Source: HGM04593 sp045646965
Lineage (GTDB): Bacteria > Bacteroidota > Bacteroidia > Bacteroidales > Bacteroidaceae
Direction: 5' to 3'
DNA length: 54,904 nt
Assembly: GCA_045646965.1 (NCBI GenBank)
Contig: JAZRLR010000005.1
Location: 1-54,904, forward strand
Positions within the stretch are counted from its first letter, which is position 1. Every line of letters starts with the position of its first letter. A model generated the notes under the pieces. That model did not search any database and was not told where the DNA came from. It saw nothing but the letters and a program-made list of their open reading frames with translations. This document shows positions 43,250 through 51,924 of the stretch, one piece after another. The translations under genes were made by a program, and so were the position numbers.

Positions 43250-45211
43250 ATGAGCGAAGAACTTAAACAGAATTCATCAGCACAATATTCTGCCGACAGC
43301 ATTCAGGTACTCGAAGGCCTTGAGGCTGTGCGCAAACGCCCCGCGATGTACATCGGTGACATCAGCGAAAAGGGATTGCACCACCTTGTTTACGAGGTTG
43401 TGGACAACTCTATCGACGAGGCTATGGCCGGATATTGTACACACATAACAGTTTCAATCAACCCCGGAAACTCAATCAGCGTGCAGGACAACGGCCGCGG
43501 TATCCCCGTAGACTGGCACGAGAAAGAGAACCGCTCGGCACTGGAGGTGGTAATGACCGTGCTCCACGCGGGAGGTAAGTTCAACAAAGACTCCTACAAA
43601 GTATCGGGAGGTTTGCACGGAGTGGGTGTATCGTGCGTGAACGCCCTCTCAACACATATGAAAACCGAAGTGTTCCGCGACGGCAAGCACTACGAGCAGA
43701 ACTACTCTTGCGGAAAACCCCTCGACCAGGTGCACTGCGTGGGTGAGACCGACTTGAGAGGTACACGCCAGACATTCCAGCCCGACGACAGCATATTTGT
43801 AGTTTCGGAGTACAAGTACGAGATTCTCGCAACACGTCTGCGCGAACTCGCCTTCCTGAACGCAGGTATCACCATCACCCTCACCGACAAGCGTGAAGCC
43901 GACGAGAACGGCGAGTACAGAAGCGAGACCTTCCACTCTACCGAGGGACTCAAGGAGTTTGTGCGTTACATCGACGCATCTCGCACACCGCTCATAGGCG
44001 ATGTAATATACCTTAACACAGAAAAGAACGGTGTACCCATCGAGGCCGCCATCATCTATAACAACGGTTACAGCGAGAACGTACACTCATATGTAAATAA
44101 TATCAACACCATAGAGGGCGGAACACACCTTGCAGGTTTCCGCCGCGCCCTCACCCGCACACTCAAGAAATATGCCGAGGACACCAAAGCCCTCGAGAAG
44201 GCAAAAATTGAGATTTCGGGAGAGGACTTCCGCGAGGGACTCACAGCCATCGTTTCGGTAAAAGTGGGTGAACCCCAGTTCGAGGGACAGACCAAGACAA
44301 AGCTCGGAAACAACGAGGTTACAGGTGCCGTAGACCAGGCTGTGGGCGAGGCGCTCACATACTACCTCGAGGAGCATCCCAAAGAGGCCAAGATGATTGT
44401 AGACAAGGTGATTCTTGCAGCTACTGCACGTATCGCAGCGCGCAAGGCACGCGAGAGCGTACAGCGCAAGAGCCCTATGGGCGGTTGCGGCTTGCCCGGC
44501 AAGCTCGCCGACTGTTCAGAGAAAGACCCCTCAATCTGCGAACTCTTCCTTGTCGAGGGAGACTCTGCGGGCGGTTCTGCAAAGCAGGGACGCAAGAACA
44601 CATTCCAGGCAATTCTTCCCTTGAAGGGTAAAATCCTCAACGTAGAGAAGGTTATGTGGCACAAAGCGTTCGAGAGCGACGAGGTAAACAATATCATACA
44701 GGCGACAGGAGTTCGCTTCGGCCTCGACCCCGAGGACAGCAAAAAGGCAAACCTCGATAAGCTGCGTTACCACAAAATTATTATGATGGCCGATGCCGAC
44801 GTAGACGGTGCACACATCGGAACACTTATTATGACACTCTTCTACCGCTATATGCCCGAGATTATCGAGGGAGGATACCTCTACAAAGCTATGCCCCCGC
44901 TCTACCTCTGCTCAAAAGGCAAGGAGAAGAAATATTGCTACAACGATGAGGAGAAAGACCAGTTCGTAATGCAATATGCAGGCGGTAACGAGAAGGATAT
45001 AAACATTCAGCGTTACAAAGGTCTTGGTGAGATGAATGCCGACCAGCTGTGGCAGACAACTATGAACCCCGAGACACGTACACTGAAACAGGTAACCATA
45101 CGCGATGCGCAGGAGGCCGACCACGTCTTCTCAATGCTTATGGGCGACGACGTAGGCCCTCGTCGAGAATTCATCGAGGCAAACGCAAAATATGCAAACA
45201 TCGACGCATAA
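43250..45211 (+). CDS. gyrB: DNA gyrase subunit B
   Basis: ATPase subunit of gyrase, 653 residues. The GHKL ATPase N-terminus has VLEGLEAVRKRPAMYIGD, then VYEVVDNSIDEAMAG and the ATP-lid GGLHGVGVSCVNALS. The Toprim domain has LVEGDSAGGSAKQGR (about 432-446) and the metal-binding Asp pair in MMADADVDGAHI. The C-terminus ends with the GyrB tail RRYKGLGEMNADQLW-like segment and FIEANAKYANID. It is full length for the family; the large insertion of proteobacterial GyrB is absent. Between parE and gyrB, the tail favours GyrB. Confidence 0.95.
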   Translation: MSEELKQNSSAQYSADSIQVLEGLEAVRKRPAMYIGDISEKGLHHLVYEVVDNSIDEAMAGYCTHITVSINPGNSISVQDNGRGIPVDWHEKENRSALEVVMTVLHAGGKFNKDSYKVSGGLHGVGVSCVNALSTHMKTEVFRDGKHYEQNYSCGKPLDQVHCVGETDLRGTRQTFQPDDSIFVVSEYKYEILATRLRELAFLNAGITITLTDKREADENGEYRSETFHSTEGLKEFVRYIDASRTPLIGDVIYLNTEKNGVPIEAAIIYNNGYSENVHSYVNNINTIEGGTHLAGFRRALTRTLKKYAEDTKALEKAKIEISGEDFREGLTAIVSVKVGEPQFEGQTKTKLGNNEVTGAVDQAVGEALTYYLEEHPKEAKMIVDKVILAATARIAARKARESVQRKSPMGGCGLPGKLADCSEKDPSICELFLVEGDSAGGSAKQGRKNTFQAILPLKGKILNVEKVMWHKAFESDEVNNIIQATGVRFGLDPEDSKKANLDKLRYHKIIMMADADVDGAHIGTLIMTLFYRYMPEIIEGGYLYKAMPPLYLCSKGKEKKYCYNDEEKDQFVMQYAGGNEKDINIQRYKGLGEMNADQLWQTTMNPETRTLKQVTIRDAQEADHVFSMLMGDDVGPRREFIEANAKYANIDA

Positions 45212-45216
45212 GAACA

Positions 45217-45247
45217 CAAAAAAACACTCCCGCGGGAGTGTTTTTTT
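45217..45247. terminator. bidirectional terminator between gyrB and the nitroreductase-like gene
   Basis: A perfect palindrome centred on CCCGCGGG with A-runs on one side and T-runs on the other, so it can terminate both convergent genes. Confidence 0.88.
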
Positions 45248-45285
45248 ATTATACAAAAAGAAGCTCTCCCACAGAGAGGGAGCCT

Positions 45286-45792
45286 TTAGATAAAAAAGTC
45301 GTCAAGCAAAGAGGGCTCGCAAGGCGCAAGAGCCGCCGCACGCCCCACAGCAAGCACAGCACAGGGCAGCAAAGGCAACGACAGAGCATCGGCAAGCAGA
45401 CGGGCATCGAAATCCTTTAGAAGCAATGCAGAGAGCCCAATCTCGGCAGCCTGCAACTGCATAACCTGCACAACCCTACCCAGCTCAAAAGTATTGGGCT
45501 CACAAGGCGAACAGACAACTATACACGCCGACGAGGGCGACAGGGGGAGAGCCTCGTGAAAGGCCGCATCCAAGGAAGGTAATATCCTATATCGAAAATC
45601 AGAGCACGCAGAGAGCCTCACCGCAGCCGAGACAATGCGACGCAGTTGGTCGGCACGCACCACATAACCATCGACAATGGGCGCCGCGCACCTCTCCACA
45701 AGCAGCGACAACGAAGCACGAGCCTTCGACACAGACGACGACGCCTGCGCACGATGCTGCTCCATTCTCTTTTCCAAAAAATTATCTGCCAT
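45286..45792 (-). CDS. degenerate nitroreductase-family protein
   Basis: 168 residues. The start (MADNFLEKRMEQHRAQ) and the middle (VVRADQLRRIVSAAVRLSACSDFRYRIL, ACIVVCSPCEPNTF, VQVMQLQAAEIGLSALLL, LPCAVLAVGRAA) follow the layout of Bacteroidales nitroreductases. The N-terminal FMN-binding block (normally Arg-Ser-x-Arg-x-Tyr) reads ERCAAPIVDGY here and the Asn-Gln after SACSD is missing. The usual C-terminal arm is also shortened. It may be a gene under decay or one with a new, non-flavin role. The frame is intact. It lies between tRNA-Cys and gyrB. Confidence 0.6.
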   Translation of the reverse strand: MADNFLEKRMEQHRAQASSSVSKARASLSLLVERCAAPIVDGYVVRADQLRRIVSAAVRLSACSDFRYRILPSLDAAFHEALPLSPSSACIVVCSPCEPNTFELGRVVQVMQLQAAEIGLSALLLKDFDARLLADALSLPLLPCAVLAVGRAAALAPCEPSLLDDFFI

Positions 45793-45803
45793 AGCCTTAA
45801 ATC

Positions 45804-45833
45804 AAAAAAAAGCACCGCTACTGCGATGCTTTT
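45804..45833 (-). terminator. Rho-independent terminator after tRNA-Cys
   Basis: On the minus strand an 11-bp stem (45833-45823 with 45818-45808, one T-G pair) around a four-base loop is followed by a T-run of eight. Confidence 0.85.
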
Positions 45834-45834
45834 G

Positions 45835-45906
45835 AGGTACCTGGCGGACTCGAACCGCCGTACATGGTTTTGCAGACCACTGACTAAGCCACTCATCCAA
45901 GGTACC
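45835..45906 (-). tRNA. tRNA-Cys (GCA)
   Basis: 72-nt cloverleaf: acceptor GGTACCT with AGGTACC and the U73 discriminator usual for Cys; anticodon stem GTGGT/ACCAT with loop CTGCAAA (anticodon GCA); T arm GGCGG-TTCGAGT-CCGCC. CCA is not encoded. It has its own promoter and terminator. Confidence 0.95.
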
Positions 45907-45942
45907 GAAACGCTCACGAGGTATATGCCCCATTTGCAGCGA

Positions 45943-45974
45943 CAAAGGTAAGACTAATTTTCATAAAAGGCAAA
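45943..45974 (-). promoter_or_regulatory. tRNA-Cys promoter
   Basis: On the minus strand TTTG (45974-45971), 20 nt, then TACCTTTG (45950-45943): close to the consensus, 36 nt before the tRNA. Confidence 0.75.
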
Positions 45975-46045
45975 TAATGACCGCTATTTTTTAGCAGTTC
46001 GAGACCTTTTTATGGAAATTTGATAGAAATTTGAACTTTAAGCCC

Positions 46046-46053
46046 TATCTTCG
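46046..46053 (+). promoter_or_regulatory. -7-like element, tilS
   Basis: TATCTTCG, one base off TAnnTTTG, 18 nt upstream of the tilS ATG. Confidence 0.4.
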
Positions 46054-46071
46054 CAACAAATAGCACAAAAT

Positions 46072-47385
46072 ATGATACACAAAGTAGCCGCATTTATTGA
46101 GCAGAAACATTTACTCGCACCGCGCGAGAAGGTACTTGTGGCATTGAGCGGCGGGGCCGACTCGGTGGCACTTCTCATTGTGCTCGAGAAACTCGGCTAC
46201 CGATGCGAAGCGTTGCACTGTAACTTTCACCTGCGCGGAGAGGAGAGTATGCGCGACGAGAAATTTGTGCGCGAGCTGTGCGAACGCAGAGAGATACCCC
46301 TCAAAGTGGTAGATTTCGACACAGCAGCCTATGCACGTGAGAAGAAAGTATCCATTGAGATGGCGGCACGGGAGCTGCGCTACGAAGCCTTTGAGCAGGA
46401 ACGACAAAAAACCTGCGCGAGCGCCATAGCCGTGGCCCACCACCGTGACGACAGCGCAGAGACACTTCTGCTTAACCTCTTGCGTGGCACAGGCATAAAA
46501 GGACTGCACGGCATACAGCCCAAGAACGGATACATAGTGCGCCCCTTGCTGTGCGTGCAACGCAAGGAGATATTGCAATATCTGCAGTGGCGGGGAGAGA
46601 GTTTTGTCACCGACAGCAGCAACCTTGAAACAGACTACACACGTAACAAAATAAGGCTGAATATCCTGCCGCTTATGAGCGAGATAAACCCCTCGGTCAT
46701 CGAGAGCATCGCACAAACAGCCGAGCGCATCGCCGAGAGCGAGAAAGTATATGCAGCGGCCATAAAACAGGGCATAGCAAGAGTGAAGCAAGGCAACTGC
46801 ATAGACATCGCAAGACTTATGGCCGAACCCTCGCCAAGCGCGCTTCTGCACGAAATTCTGCAACCCTCGGGGTTCAATTCTGCACAGATAAGCGACATCT
46901 GCGACTGCATAGGAAAAGAGGGCTGCCGCGTATTTGAGAGCGGCAATTTCCGCCTTATAAAGGAGCGTGACACCCTTGTCATCGCCCCGCGACACACCGA
47001 AAAAACCGAGGAGCGCACTCTGCCCCGCACGGGAGAGACCGCAACGCCGCAGGGAATTATCACTTGCAGCGAAGAGCTCTTTGACGGCAATGTCACAAGA
47101 GAGAGAAACATCGCTACCCTCGACCTCGCAAAAATAGCCCTGCCGCTGACACTGCGACACTGGCAAAAGGGCGACCGTTTCACCCCATTCGGTATGCGAG
47201 GAAGCAAGCTCGTGAGCGACTACATAACCGACCGCAAGATGAGCCTCACAGAGAAAGAGCAGCAGCTTGTAATTACCGATGCCACAGGGCGCATAATATG
47301 GCTTGTGGGAGAGCGTCCGTCGGCTCACTGCGCCGTGACGGAGAGCACAAAAAATATCCTCCGCATTGAGTGGCGGAGGATATAA
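46072..47385 (+). CDS. tilS: tRNA(Ile)-lysidine synthase
   Basis: Converts C34 of tRNA-Ile2 (CAU) to lysidine, so that it reads AUA. 437 residues. The N-type ATP pyrophosphatase P-loop is SGGADS (26-31) in VLVALSGGADSVALL, followed by HCNFHLRGEES, AVAHHRDDSAETLLLNLLRGTGIKGLHG and SSNLETDYTRNKIR. A C-terminal substrate-binding domain (about 360-437) has RHWQKGDRFTPFGMRGSKLVSDY. The last ten codons double as one arm of a terminator for the opposite strand (47349-47382). Confidence 0.95.
   Translation: MIHKVAAFIEQKHLLAPREKVLVALSGGADSVALLIVLEKLGYRCEALHCNFHLRGEESMRDEKFVRELCERREIPLKVVDFDTAAYAREKKVSIEMAARELRYEAFEQERQKTCASAIAVAHHRDDSAETLLLNLLRGTGIKGLHGIQPKNGYIVRPLLCVQRKEILQYLQWRGESFVTDSSNLETDYTRNKIRLNILPLMSEINPSVIESIAQTAERIAESEKVYAAAIKQGIARVKQGNCIDIARLMAEPSPSALLHEILQPSGFNSAQISDICDCIGKEGCRVFESGNFRLIKERDTLVIAPRHTEKTEERTLPRTGETATPQGIITCSEELFDGNVTRERNIATLDLAKIALPLTLRHWQKGDRFTPFGMRGSKLVSDYITDRKMSLTEKEQQLVITDATGRIIWLVGERPSAHCAVTESTKNILRIEWRRI
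47349..47382 (-). terminator. terminator for the dnaN-rlmB operon, embedded in tilS
   Basis: On the minus strand TATCCTCCGC (47382-47373) pairs with GCGGAGGATA (47364-47355), a perfect 10-bp stem, then TTTTTT (47354-47349). It starts 23 nt after the rlmB stop, inside the final codons of convergent tilS. Confidence 0.82.
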
Positions 47386-47405
47386 GAGAGCCTTGCGGCG
47401 GCAAT

Positions 47406-48152
47406 TTATTCCGACAGATGGCGCTGGCGCACAGCCTCATAGAGGATAACGCCTGTAGCCACCGACACGTTAAGCGATTCTATATTACCGAATTGAGGTA
47501 TAGACACCCACTCGTCGCACAGTGCGAGATGCTCGTGGGGAATACCCGTATCCTCGGCTCCCATAACCACGCACACGGGCTCTTTGTAATCGGCCTGTGT
47601 AAAATTGATTTTGCCCTTTTCCGTTGCACACACGATGCGTATACCCGAAGCCTTCAGATATTTGAGAGTCTCGGTTATATTCTTCTCGCGACACACAGGC
47701 AGAGTGTGCAAAGCACCTGCCGAGGTCTTTACGGCGTCGGCGTTCACAGTGACGCTGTTGTGCGAGGGAATTATTATAGCATCTACGCCTGCGCAGTCGC
47801 AGGTGCGAGCAATTGAGCCGAAGTTACGCACATCGGTTATGCCGTCGAGCAGCACAAGGAAAGGCGACTTACCCTCCTCGTAGAGAGTGGGCACAAGTGT
47901 ATCTACACTTGCATACTCCACAGCCGATATAAAGGCAATCACACCCTGGTGATTCTTGCGTGTTATGCGGTTGAGCTTCTCCACCGGCACACGCAGCACG
48001 GGTATTGTGCGACCTTTGAGCGCCGAGAACAGTTCTCTCGACAACTCACTCTGAATATCACGTTTGACAAGAATCTTATCGACCTCCTTGCCGGCCTCCA
48101 AAGCCTCTAAAACGGCGCGTACGCCGAATATCATCTCATTTGTATTTACCAT
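47406..48152 (-). CDS. rlmB: 23S rRNA 2'-O-methyltransferase RlmB (TrmH family)
   Basis: 248 residues with the N-terminal L30-like RNA-binding domain (IFGVRAVLEALEAGKEVDKILVK, about 8-75) and the SPOUT domain. Motif 1 lies in LDGITDVRNFGSIARTC, motif 2 in VMGAEDTGI and motif 3 in IPQFGNIESLNVSVATGVILYE. Methylates a guanosine of 23S rRNA (Gm2251 in E. coli). It shares motif 3 with the shorter paralogue at 17759-18292, which lacks the N-terminal domain. It is the last gene of the dnaN operon, 3 nt after recN. Confidence 0.91.
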   Translation of the reverse strand: MVNTNEMIFGVRAVLEALEAGKEVDKILVKRDIQSELSRELFSALKGRTIPVLRVPVEKLNRITRKNHQGVIAFISAVEYASVDTLVPTLYEEGKSPFLVLLDGITDVRNFGSIARTCDCAGVDAIIIPSHNSVTVNADAVKTSAGALHTLPVCREKNITETLKYLKASGIRIVCATEKGKINFTQADYKEPVCVVMGAEDTGIPHEHLALCDEWVSIPQFGNIESLNVSVATGVILYEAVRQRHLSE

Positions 48153-48155
48153 AGT

Positions 48156-49823
48156 CTACGATTGCGACAGCAGAAGAGCCGCATTGTCAAGAGCCGCTTC
48201 GGTGAGTACCTCGCCGCTCATCATCTGCGCGATTTCGCGCACACGCTCCTCATTTGTCAGTTTTATTATATTTGTTATAGTTCCTTTTTCTGTCTCCTCC
48301 TTATACACCTTATAGTGCGCAGAACCAAGTGCTGCCACCTGCGGCAAATGCGTTATGCTCAACACCTGACAGTTTGTGCCGCCCATCTGCTGCATCAAAC
48401 GTCCCATTCTCTCGGCAAGCACGCCCGAGATACCCGTGTCTATCTCGTCGAAGATGAGCGTGGGCTGATTGAGATTGCTTGCCACAAGCGACTTGAGGGC
48501 GAGCATCACACGCGCCATCTCACCACCCGACGCCACGTCGGCAAGGGGTTGCGGAGCACTTATACTATTGGCCGAGAAGAGGAAGGTCACCACGTCGAGG
48601 CCGGTGGGCGCAAAAGCCTGCGCTTCCTTCATCTCCACCTCGAAACGTATCATCGGCATACCGAGATTCACAAGAATTGCTGTTATCTCGCTCTGCAGCT
48701 TGTCGGCCGCGGCACGACGGGCAGCCGTGAGCACCGAGGCGAGCTCGCGCAGCTCCTTTTGTAATTTGTCGCAACGCTCTGCAGCCTTTTCGAGTTCCCA
48801 ATCGCCATTGTCTATATGCTCCAGTTTTGTGCGATAGCTGTCGGCAAGTGAGAGAAGCTCTGCCACCGACGACACCCTGTGCTTCTTTTGCAGGGCATAT
48901 ATCGATGCCAGACGGCTGTCTACATATTCCATACGGTCGGGGGCAAACTGCACACGCTCGGCGCGCTGCTGCAGCTCCTCGCAACAGTCCTTGAGTTCTA
49001 TATAGTTACTCTCGAGACGCTCGCACAGCTCTGCCGCGGGGGCATAGTGTGTCGAGATTCTCGACAAGGCAGACGATGCTTCGCGCAAAGCCCCGAGCAG
49101 GCTCGCCGTCTCGGAGCCGTCTATGGCCGAGTAGGCACCAAAGAGAGCCGCTTGTATATCCTCGGCGTGCGCAAGACTGCTCTGCTCCTCTTCGAGGAGC
49201 TGCTGCTCGTCCTCCTTGAGCGAGGCACGGTCGAGTTCCTCGAGCTGAAAGCGCAACCACTCTTCGTCGCTGCGGCTGCGCTGCAGTTCCTCTTTCAGTT
49301 TTGCAAGCTCCTTTTGTGCAGCCGTGTATTCGGCATAGAGCGATACGTATGCGTCGAGCTGCTCCTTGTCGTGAGCAAGTATATCGAGCACCTCGAGCTG
49401 ATAATTCCTGTTACCAAGCAGCAGATTCTGATGCTGCGAGTGTATATCTATGAGCCTGCCGCCAAGTTCCTTGAGCAGGGCTGCCGACACAGGAGTGTCG
49501 TTTATAAAGGCACGGCTGCGCCCCGTTGCCGAGAGCTCGCGACGCACAATGCAGTCGTCGGCACAATAGTCTATATCGTTTTCCTCGAAGAAACTCTGCA
49601 GGGAGAAAGACGATATATCGAAATGCCCCTCTATGACACAGCGGTCGGCACCCTCACGTATAGATTTCACGTCGGAGCGCTGGCCGAGCATCATAGCTAT
49701 CGCGCCAAGAAAGACCGATTTTCCGGCACCCGTCTCTCCCGTTATAACAGAAAAGCCGCGCGAGAAATCGACCTCCACCCTCTCGACGAGAGCAAAATTC
49801 TTTATTACAATAGAGCGCAACAT
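48156..49823 (-). CDS. recN: DNA repair protein RecN
   Basis: SMC-like ATPase for double-strand break repair, 555 residues. Walker A GETGAGKS (29-36), the coiled-coil arms (about 160-360), then the signature SGGEMARVMLALKSL and Walker B TLIFDEIDTGISG, with D-loop and THLPQVAALG following. I start at the ATG at 49823, which gives MLRSIVIKNFALVERVEVDF; it lies 1 nt after the upstream stop. Confidence 0.95.
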   Translation of the reverse strand: MLRSIVIKNFALVERVEVDFSRGFSVITGETGAGKSVFLGAIAMMLGQRSDVKSIREGADRCVIEGHFDISSFSLQSFFEENDIDYCADDCIVRRELSATGRSRAFINDTPVSAALLKELGGRLIDIHSQHQNLLLGNRNYQLEVLDILAHDKEQLDAYVSLYAEYTAAQKELAKLKEELQRSRSDEEWLRFQLEELDRASLKEDEQQLLEEEQSSLAHAEDIQAALFGAYSAIDGSETASLLGALREASSALSRISTHYAPAAELCERLESNYIELKDCCEELQQRAERVQFAPDRMEYVDSRLASIYALQKKHRVSSVAELLSLADSYRTKLEHIDNGDWELEKAAERCDKLQKELRELASVLTAARRAAADKLQSEITAILVNLGMPMIRFEVEMKEAQAFAPTGLDVVTFLFSANSISAPQPLADVASGGEMARVMLALKSLVASNLNQPTLIFDEIDTGISGVLAERMGRLMQQMGGTNCQVLSITHLPQVAALGSAHYKVYKEETEKGTITNIIKLTNEERVREIAQMMSGEVLTEAALDNAALLLSQS

Positions 49824-49824
49824 A

Positions 49825-51921
49825 TTACAACTGTCCTCCCGAAACATTATTTGCAGCCTTATCCCACGCTGTGGACAATGAGGCGTCGATAGTGGTTACT
49901 ATACCCCTTACCTCGCCACGCTCGCGGGGAGGACACTCGGAGTAGATGTTTATGAGCTCGTCGTTCTTATACTCCACCCACAACTTTGTGAAATAGGCCA
50001 TAGGCCTGTCGTCGTAGGCTTTTTTCAGCAGTTTCACGCTCTCGGTAATCTCGCGGCGACCGCCACGCTGGTCGTTGAACATAACGTCGAGCCCCAAACG
50101 GTGATATTTGTAGGTGAGCGTGCGCACAGGCTCGAGTGCGCCGTTCATATAGTCGTCAATTATAGAGTAGCGATTATTCTCGCTGCTCGAGGCCTTCCAC
50201 CCCGCATCGCCGAGCGTCTGCGCGTTATTTGCAATGTTCTGCGCCTTGTTAAGCCACTCGTTGCCGCCGAGTTCACCCATAGAATCCATATCCATTCCTA
50301 TTATGAGATAGGCATAAAAAGCAAGCACAGCGGTGAGGTTGTTATCGAGATTGTCCTCGTTAAAATCCATACGGTCATAGGGTTGATAACTGAAGGAGAT
50401 AGCCTTGTCCTCGTATTTAAAGAGCGTTGTGGTGTAGGTAGAACCATATACGGGGCGCGTCGCCTGAACCATAAGAGAGCAGGTGAAAGAGCCGTCGTTG
50501 GAGTATTTGTCCACAACAAAATTGAAGTTGCAGTTTATGCGTTCGTGCTCCTCGTAGACATTCTGTGTCCACTTGCGATTGTTGAGAAAGTCGGCAATAG
50601 ACTCCTCGAGCACCTTGAAGACTTCGGTGTCGCCACCTTGCACCTTTGCGGTATTAAGAGAAACCTTTGCGTTCATCTCCTCACCCGCTGCCGACACGCC
50701 TGCGGGCAGCAGCAAAGCCAGGAGCACAAGCAACAGCCTGCCCAGATGCGACACAATGTCGCGTGCAACCTCTCGCTTGCTCTTCAAAGGGAATTCCTCC
50801 TTTTCTTCTTTGCCTATGATTGTAACTTTATTTGTATCGTGAGCAAAGCCGGCGCCTTCGTCGGCAAGGGAGTTGAGCACAATAAAATCGAGGTTCTTCT
50901 TTTCGAGTTTCTCGCGTGCGTGCATCTCGCCGTCGTTTGTCTCAAGAGCAAAACCTACCAGACGCTGTGTCGGAGTTTTAATCTTGCCCAGCGAGGCCGC
51001 AATATCCTTATTTGCTTCGAGCTCAATGGTCATTCCGTCGCCTGTGCGTTTAATTTTTTTATCGGCACACACTGCAGGACGATAATCGGCCACTGCCGCG
51101 CTCAAGATAGCCGCATCGCACGAGGGGAAAGCCTCCATAGCAGCCTTGTACATCTCCTCGGCCGACTCCACATCCACACGTTTAATCGAAGCGTGAGGGG
51201 TGGCAAGCGACACGGGGCCCGAGACGAGAGTCACATCGGCACCTCGGCGGGCACACTCCTCTGCTATGGCATAACCCATTTTGCCCGACGAGTAGTTGCC
51301 TATGAAGCGCACCGGGTCTATCTTTTCATACGTGGGGCCCGCTGTGACAAGCACACGCTTGCCTGCCAGGGAGCAACTACTCAAAAAAAAATCTTTAAGC
51401 GCCTTCACTATATTCTCGGGCTCCTCCATACGGCCTTTGCCGCTCAAGTGGCTTGCGAGCTCACCCGACGCAGGCTCTATTATGTGACAACCATATCCGC
51501 TCAACATCTGCAAGCTACGCTGTGTAGAGGGGTGGGCAAACATATCGAGGTCCATAGCAGGAGCTATGAACACAGGAGCCTTCATCGACAGATATGTGGT
51601 GACAAGCAGGTTATCGGCTATGCCGTTTGCCATCTTGCCGAGTGTAGATGCCGTTGCGGGCGCCATAATCATTGCATCGGCCCACAAGCCGAGCTCAACG
51701 TGGCTATGCCACTCACCGCTGCCTGTGTTGAAAAACTCGCACAACACAGGGCGCCCCGACAACGTAGAGAGCGTGAGAGGGGTTATAAACTCCCTTGCCG
51801 ACGGTGTCATAACCACCTGCACCTGGGCACCCTCTTTCACAAAAAGACGGACAAGCATTGCCGCCTTATAGGCTGCAATGCTTCCTGTCACTCCCAATAC
51901 TATTTTTTTTCCTTTCAGCAT
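49825..51921 (-). CDS. coaBC: CoaBC joined in frame to a DUF4835 exported domain
   Basis: A single open frame of 698 residues. Residues 1-390 are CoaBC, which makes phosphopantetheine: the decarboxylase half has HSHVELG (72-78), PAMDLDM (121-127) and SGKGRM, and the ligase half has TAGPTYEKIDPVRFIGNYSSGKMG and AAVADYRP. Residues from about 390 start a signal peptide (n-region SHLGR, core LLLVLLALLLP, cleavage site VSA) followed by a DUF4835 protein (about 412-698), normally a separate exported protein. No stop separates them. A GTG at 50754-50752 is in frame at the signal peptide start and could serve as an internal start. See findings. Confidence 0.9.
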   Translation of the reverse strand: MLKGKKIVLGVTGSIAAYKAAMLVRLFVKEGAQVQVVMTPSAREFITPLTLSTLSGRPVLCEFFNTGSGEWHSHVELGLWADAMIMAPATASTLGKMANGIADNLLVTTYLSMKAPVFIAPAMDLDMFAHPSTQRSLQMLSGYGCHIIEPASGELASHLSGKGRMEEPENIVKALKDFFLSSCSLAGKRVLVTAGPTYEKIDPVRFIGNYSSGKMGYAIAEECARRGADVTLVSGPVSLATPHASIKRVDVESAEEMYKAAMEAFPSCDAAILSAAVADYRPAVCADKKIKRTGDGMTIELEANKDIAASLGKIKTPTQRLVGFALETNDGEMHAREKLEKKNLDFIVLNSLADEGAGFAHDTNKVTIIGKEEKEEFPLKSKREVARDIVSHLGRLLLVLLALLLPAGVSAAGEEMNAKVSLNTAKVQGGDTEVFKVLEESIADFLNNRKWTQNVYEEHERINCNFNFVVDKYSNDGSFTCSLMVQATRPVYGSTYTTTLFKYEDKAISFSYQPYDRMDFNEDNLDNNLTAVLAFYAYLIIGMDMDSMGELGGNEWLNKAQNIANNAQTLGDAGWKASSSENNRYSIIDDYMNGALEPVRTLTYKYHRLGLDVMFNDQRGGRREITESVKLLKKAYDDRPMAYFTKLWVEYKNDELINIYSECPPRERGEVRGIVTTIDASLSTAWDKAANNVSGGQL

Positions 51922-51924
51922 TTT

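Noticed and set aside
43059..43253. A 64-codon frame between rpsT and gyrB
   Set aside because: It overlaps the rpsT terminator, the inverted repeat and the gyrB promoter and has no domain.
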